A stretch of DNA of 34,681 bases, from contig JAJDUC010000085.1 in NCBI GenBank assembly GCA_022826865.1, positions 1 to 34,681 of the forward strand, written 5' to 3'. Positions 31,619 to 34,681 of the stretch are shown in pieces (position 1 is the first letter of the stretch; each line of letters opens with the position of its first letter). Under the pieces are notes generated by a model. That model searched no databases and was not told where the DNA came from. It saw only the letters and a list, made by a program, of their open reading frames with translations. Source of the stretch: Anaerolineae bacterium. Lineage in GTDB: Bacteria > Chloroflexota > Anaerolineae > Aggregatilineales > Phototrophicaceae. Position numbers and translations under genes: made by a program.

Positions 31619-33292
31619 TCAGCCCGGCGTCCAGGCGCGCGGCGCAATCCCCTCGACAGCCGTCTTCACATCAATGACAACCGGGCGATCGGCCGTGAAG
31701 GCGCGATCCAGAGCCCCGGCGATTTCGCCCGGCTTGTCCACAGTGATGCCCAGGCAGCCCATGGATTCGGCGATCGCGGCGAAGTCCGTATCTTCAAAGA
31801 GCCATAGCTCATCCGATCCGGCGCTGGTCCCGCCGTAGATCGCCTCCACCCCATCGCGCTCCTGATTGAGCGAGTGATTGTTGTTGACCAGGGTAACGGT
31901 GTTGATGCCGCAGCGGACGGCCGTCTCCAACTCCGCGATGTGGTACCAGATGCCGCCATCGCCGGTGAAACAGAGCACCGGGCGCTCCGGCCGGGCGCAT
32001 TTGGCGCCCAGCGCCGCCGGCAATCCCCAGCCCAGCGAACCCGAGCAGCGAATATAAGATTGGTCGGGATGGCGAAAATCGAGCATGGTGCCGGTCCATA
32101 CGCCGGAATGGCCGGTATCGGACACCAGAATCACATCCTCAGGCATGTGCTGGCTCAGTTCATTGCAAAGTCGTTCCGGGCGCATGGGCGCGTCGTCCGA
32201 GCTGTAATGCTGGTCAACTTCCCCCCACCAGTTGCTGACCAAGCCGCGCACGCGTCCGATCCAGGCGGAGCGTTCCGGCGCCGCCTCCATGGACCGCAGC
32301 ATCTGACTTAAGCTCGCGCGGACATCGCCCTGCAAGCCGACGCTGATGGCGTAATTGCGGCCGATCTCGGCCGGATTGATGTCGAGTTGAATGACTTTGA
32401 CACCGGGCGGCGGGATGGTGTAGTTGTTGGTGAGTTGACCGCCGGTGTGGCTGCCGATGTAGAATAGCAGATCGGCCTCGCAGACGATCTGGTTCGAGCA
32501 GGCGCGCGAATAAGAACCGGGCACGCCGACCGCCAGCGGATGATCGGCCGGGAACATCGCCTTGGCGTTCAGGGCGGTTGCAACCGGTATCGAGAGCTTC
32601 TCGGCCAGCGCGGTCAATTCGGCGCGCGCGCCCGATGTGGTGACGCCGCCGCCGGCCACGATCACCGGTTTTTCCGCCGCGCGCAACAGCGCCAGCGCAG
32701 CTTCAATCGATGCCTGGTCGGCCGTGGGACGGAATGGCGGCAGCGCCGCGAACTGCTCTTCAACGATCACTTCAAGGTCCGCTTCGACGTTGACAACGCC
32801 GCCCCCGTCAATGCCCTGCAGGTCGATGTGCGCGGGTTGCGGCGTGCCGGTTGTCGCCGCGCGAAAGGCCTGCCGAACGTGCTGCGAGAGCTCAGTCGGG
32901 TTGGAGACGTAGGCGCTGTACTTGGTGACGGCTGAAAATGGCGCATAGTGATCCACTTCCTGGTAGGCGTGGCGCAATTGGTTGCTCTGCCACTCGCGCC
33001 CGGTGATAGCGACGACCGGAGAGCAAGAGAGCCAGGCATCCTGCAAGCCGGCCGCCAGGTTTACCGCGCCGACCGATTGCGCCATGCAGAGCCCGGGCGC
33101 GCGCTTGACCCGGGCATAAGCGTCGGCCATGTAGGCGGCCGCCTTCTCCCCATGCGTTTGCACGCGCTTGATGCCCAGCTTCTCCATTTCCATCAGCGCG
33201 CGCGGCGCAATATAGGGCATAAAGAAGACGTGGCTGATGCCGTAACCGCGCGCCGTTTCCGCCAATAGTTTTCCGCCCGTCATCCTGGGCAT
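31619..33292 (-). CDS. Thiamine-diphosphate-dependent enzyme (acetolactate synthase-like)
   Basis: 557 aa, catalytic-subunit family of acetolactate synthase, benzoylformate decarboxylase and sulfopyruvate or oxalyl-CoA decarboxylase. ATG 33292 has AGGGGA 9 nt upstream; an in-frame ATG at 33301 is too close to it. The catalytic glutamate is E49 in THGEKAAAYMADAYAR. The central domain is KPVIVAGGGVTTSGARAE, and the ThDP-binding motif GDGGIWYHIAELETAVRCGI ends in TLVNNN. No small regulatory subunit gene follows, so a biosynthetic AHAS role is not indicated despite ilvD in the same window. FAD binding is not obvious. Reaction not assigned. Confidence 0.88.
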   Translation of the reverse strand: MPRMTGGKLLAETARGYGISHVFFMPYIAPRALMEMEKLGIKRVQTHGEKAAAYMADAYARVKRAPGLCMAQSVGAVNLAAGLQDAWLSCSPVVAITGREWQSNQLRHAYQEVDHYAPFSAVTKYSAYVSNPTELSQHVRQAFRAATTGTPQPAHIDLQGIDGGGVVNVEADLEVIVEEQFAALPPFRPTADQASIEAALALLRAAEKPVIVAGGGVTTSGARAELTALAEKLSIPVATALNAKAMFPADHPLAVGVPGSYSRACSNQIVCEADLLFYIGSHTGGQLTNNYTIPPPGVKVIQLDINPAEIGRNYAISVGLQGDVRASLSQMLRSMEAAPERSAWIGRVRGLVSNWWGEVDQHYSSDDAPMRPERLCNELSQHMPEDVILVSDTGHSGVWTGTMLDFRHPDQSYIRCSGSLGWGLPAALGAKCARPERPVLCFTGDGGIWYHIAELETAVRCGINTVTLVNNNHSLNQERDGVEAIYGGTSAGSDELWLFEDTDFAAIAESMGCLGITVDKPGEIAGALDRAFTADRPVVIDVKTAVEGIAPRAWTPG

Positions 33293-33301
33293 AAGTCTCA
33301 T

Positions 33302-33581
33302 TCCCCTGTCTCAGCGTTAATGCGCAGAGCATAGCGACTAGCCGGGCGAATTGCCAGATACGGTAGTGTATCTATTTCGGTTGAAATAGTCTGGTAGGGG
33401 CGTCTCGTGAGACGCCCGTTGAAAATGGTCTGCAAATTGCGGGCGTTTCAGCGAAACGCCCCTACGGATTACATAATTTGAGGGGAAATTGTCATTTGTC
33501 CGCGCAATTTCAATTTGACGCGATTGCCCTGCCCTGTTTCTGGCATATTTTGCTAAAGGCATACGCCATGTGTTACATTTG
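33302..33581. other. Divergent intergenic region, left part
   Basis: Between the divergent ThDP-enzyme gene and the sugar-binding protein gene lie about 480 bp. This part holds a small perfect hairpin CTATTTC-GGTT-GAAATAG (33372-33389), the palindromic element 33394-33465, and AT-rich sequence to 33581. No ORF with a ribosome site was found. Confidence 0.55.
33394..33465. repeat. GTAGGGGCG...CGCCCCTAC palindromic element
   Basis: GTAGGGGCGTCTCGTGAGA-CGCCC, a spacer with GAAAAT, GGGCGTTTC-AGC-GAAACGCCCCTAC. The left hairpin is GGCGTCTC/GAGACGCC with loop GT, the right one GGGCGTTTC/GAAACGCCC with loop AGC. The borders and the GAAAAT spacer match the core of 24537-24610, but the hairpin cores differ and remain self-complementary. 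Confidence 0.8.
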
Positions 33582-33595
33582 GTCAAGCGCTTGAC
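33582..33595. promoter_or_regulatory. LacI-type operator 1
   Basis: GTCAAGCGCTTGAC, a perfect 14-bp palindrome with the central CG typical of LacI/PurR-family sites. It overlaps the -35 box (33591-33596), so a bound repressor would block RNA polymerase. Confidence 0.7.
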
Positions 33596-33619
33596 AAATC
33601 CACACAAGCGCAGTATATT
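33591..33619 (+). promoter_or_regulatory. Promoter of the sugar ABC transporter
   Basis: TTGACA (33591-33596), exactly 17 nt, TATATT (33614-33619). Near-consensus sigma70 promoter; the start would be near 33626, leaving a leader of about 150 nt. The leader (33645-33774) has no ORF with a good ribosome site. Confidence 0.85.
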
Positions 33620-33632
33620 TGCCAGAATGAGG

Positions 33633-33644
33633 TTAATCGGTTAA
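33633..33644. promoter_or_regulatory. LacI-type operator 2
   Basis: TTAATCGGTTAA, palindromic at 5 of 6 pairs with a central CG, just after the expected transcription start. Its centre lies 50 bp from the centre of operator 1. Confidence 0.6.
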
Positions 33645-33777
33645 ACAGTTGCATATCTTAGGCTTGAAGATTCGCTAGAGGCTGGCTGACAGCCGAGCGG
33701 CTGAGGAGGTGACTGGAAACGAATATCTGAAGCAGGGCAGCAAACCGAATTGTTCAAGCGTTTTAGAGGAGAAAATG

Positions 33778-34681
33778 ATGCCAAAACAAGAGAAGTTACA
33801 GGAGAAGCAGCTCAGCCGGCGCGATATGCTGAAGATGCTGGGCGGCAGCGCCGCTGGCATGAGCATGGCGAAAATCGCCGGGCTGGGCGGCAGCGCCGCT
33901 GTGTTGCTGCGTGGCATGCCGGCCGGCGCGCAAAGCAAAGTCGAAATCTGGACCGGCTTCGGTCAAGGTCGTATGGCGGACGCCATGCAAGGCGCCATCG
34001 ACAATTTCGGCGTCGAGAATCCCGAATTCGCGCCCGAGCACATTATCGTTCCCTGGGGCGAGATTCATGATCGTGTGATCGCCGCCACCTCGGCAGGATC
34101 GCCGCCTGATGCTTATCGCGGCTGGGCTTGGATCGTTGGCGACGCCGCTATCGGCGCCTTGACCAACTTGCAGCCTTATGTCGATGCGCAAAATGTCGAC
34201 CTGATGGACTTCTGGCCGGCGACGCTCAATCAAATGAAATATCAGGGCGATGTGCACGCGATGAGCATTTCGACCATCGTGAACTTCATGTATTACAACA
34301 AGGATCGCATGAGAGAGGGCGGCTTGGATCCAGACAGCCCGCCGACGTCAATCGCCGAACTGGATGCGATGGGCGCCGAGCTCAATGAAATCGCCGATGA
34401 TGGCGAAATTCTGCGTCTTGGCTTTTCGCCGACGCTGCCGAGCGCGCAAGTTTGGGATTGGGGCGCGGCTTTTGGCAGCCAGTACTGGGACGAGGCAGAG
34501 GGCAATATCGCCCTTGACGAAGAAGCCTGGGTCGAGCTGTTGAACTGGTACAAGAGTTATGGCGACAAATTCGGCGTCGAAAACCTGGCCGCCTACCGCT
34601 CAACCTACGGTGGCAACGGCTTTGGGCGCAACTCGCCGCAAGGCATCTACTACACCGGTTTGATCAGCTTCTGGGTTATCG
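33778..34681 (+). CDS. Sugar ABC transporter substrate-binding protein (partial)
   Basis: At least 301 residues, open to the window end. Of ATG 33775 and 33778 the second sits better after AGAGGAG. Residues 12-18 read SRRDMLK, a Tat signal, followed by a glycine/alanine-rich hydrophobic stretch ending near AGAQS (about 51), so it is exported folded. After that: KVEIWTGFGQGR, VPWGEIHDRVIAATSAGSPP, DAYRGWAWIVGDAAIGAL and the domain-swap region MSISTIVNFMYYNKDRMREG are typical of family 1 solute-binding proteins for oligosaccharides. LacI-type operators upstream suggest induction by a sugar. Permease genes should follow outside the window. Confidence 0.9.
   Translation, partial: MPKQEKLQEKQLSRRDMLKMLGGSAAGMSMAKIAGLGGSAAVLLRGMPAGAQSKVEIWTGFGQGRMADAMQGAIDNFGVENPEFAPEHIIVPWGEIHDRVIAATSAGSPPDAYRGWAWIVGDAAIGALTNLQPYVDAQNVDLMDFWPATLNQMKYQGDVHAMSISTIVNFMYYNKDRMREGGLDPDSPPTSIAELDAMGAELNEIADDGEILRLGFSPTLPSAQVWDWGAAFGSQYWDEAEGNIALDEEAWVELLNWYKSYGDKFGVENLAAYRSTYGGNGFGRNSPQGIYYTGLISFWVI

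Noticed and set aside
33709..33777. GTG at 33709, in frame with the sugar-binding protein
   Set aside because: The GAGGAG there touches the GTG with no spacing, and the added 23 residues would put the Tat motif unusually far from the start.

Overview
The window looks like a chromosomal contig from a moderately GC-rich bacterium, most likely a Chloroflexota lineage (Anaerolineae/Caldilineae-like). This rests on the style of the gene set: a very long class A penicillin-binding protein with an acidic N-terminal extension, SH3b secreted proteins with a CC/VDRQC cysteine motif, a large STAND-TPR protein, a Tat-exported sugar-binding protein under LacI-type operators, and dispersed GTAGGGGCG palindromes. 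No rRNA is present, so the taxonomy is inference.

Layout. 1-4.3 kb: a C-terminal fragment of a possible transposase, then ilvD (branched-chain amino acid synthesis). Behind ilvD lies a low-GC two-gene cassette (NlpC/P60-like protein plus a small helical protein), bracketed by a duplicated copy of the ilvD 3' end. A convergent gene remnant and a secreted SH3b/HExxH protein follow. 4.4-10.4 kb: a PcrA/UvrD helicase and a bifunctional penicillin-binding protein. 10.5-13.4 kb: a low-GC three-gene operon matching the predicted ABC-three-component (ABC-3C) conflict systems: nuclease-like effector, middle component and DUF2326-type ATPase. 13.5-14.3 kb: two small paralogous proteins of unknown function. 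14.5-17.6 kb: hemC-hemD (tetrapyrrole synthesis) divergent from a secreted L,D-transpeptidase. 17.7-23.4 kb: an epimerase-lactonase pair, a MarR-controlled DrrAB-type ABC exporter operon and a secreted glutaminyl cyclotransferase-like protein.

23.6-27.5 kb: a VapBC-like toxin-antitoxin pair, a palindromic MITE-like element, type I glutamine synthetase and a patatin-like lipase. 27.7-31.5 kb: tRNA-Gly(GCC) and tRNA-Lys(TTT), each with a recognisable promoter, flank a small conserved protein and the STAND NTPase. 31.6-34.7 kb: a thiamine-diphosphate enzyme and, on the other strand, the start of a sugar ABC transporter gene. The latter has a strong sigma70-type promoter flanked by two LacI-type operators and runs off the window.

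Most genes are ordinary housekeeping and envelope functions on the minus strand. Accessory material is concentrated at 1985-3038 (cassette), 10517-13376 (ABC-3C) and 23594-24640 (toxin-antitoxin plus palindromic element). The points most worth a second look are the ilvD-tail-bracketed cassette, the ABC-3C operon, the family of hairpin repeats whose arms change while pairing is kept, and the dual-operator promoter at the right edge.
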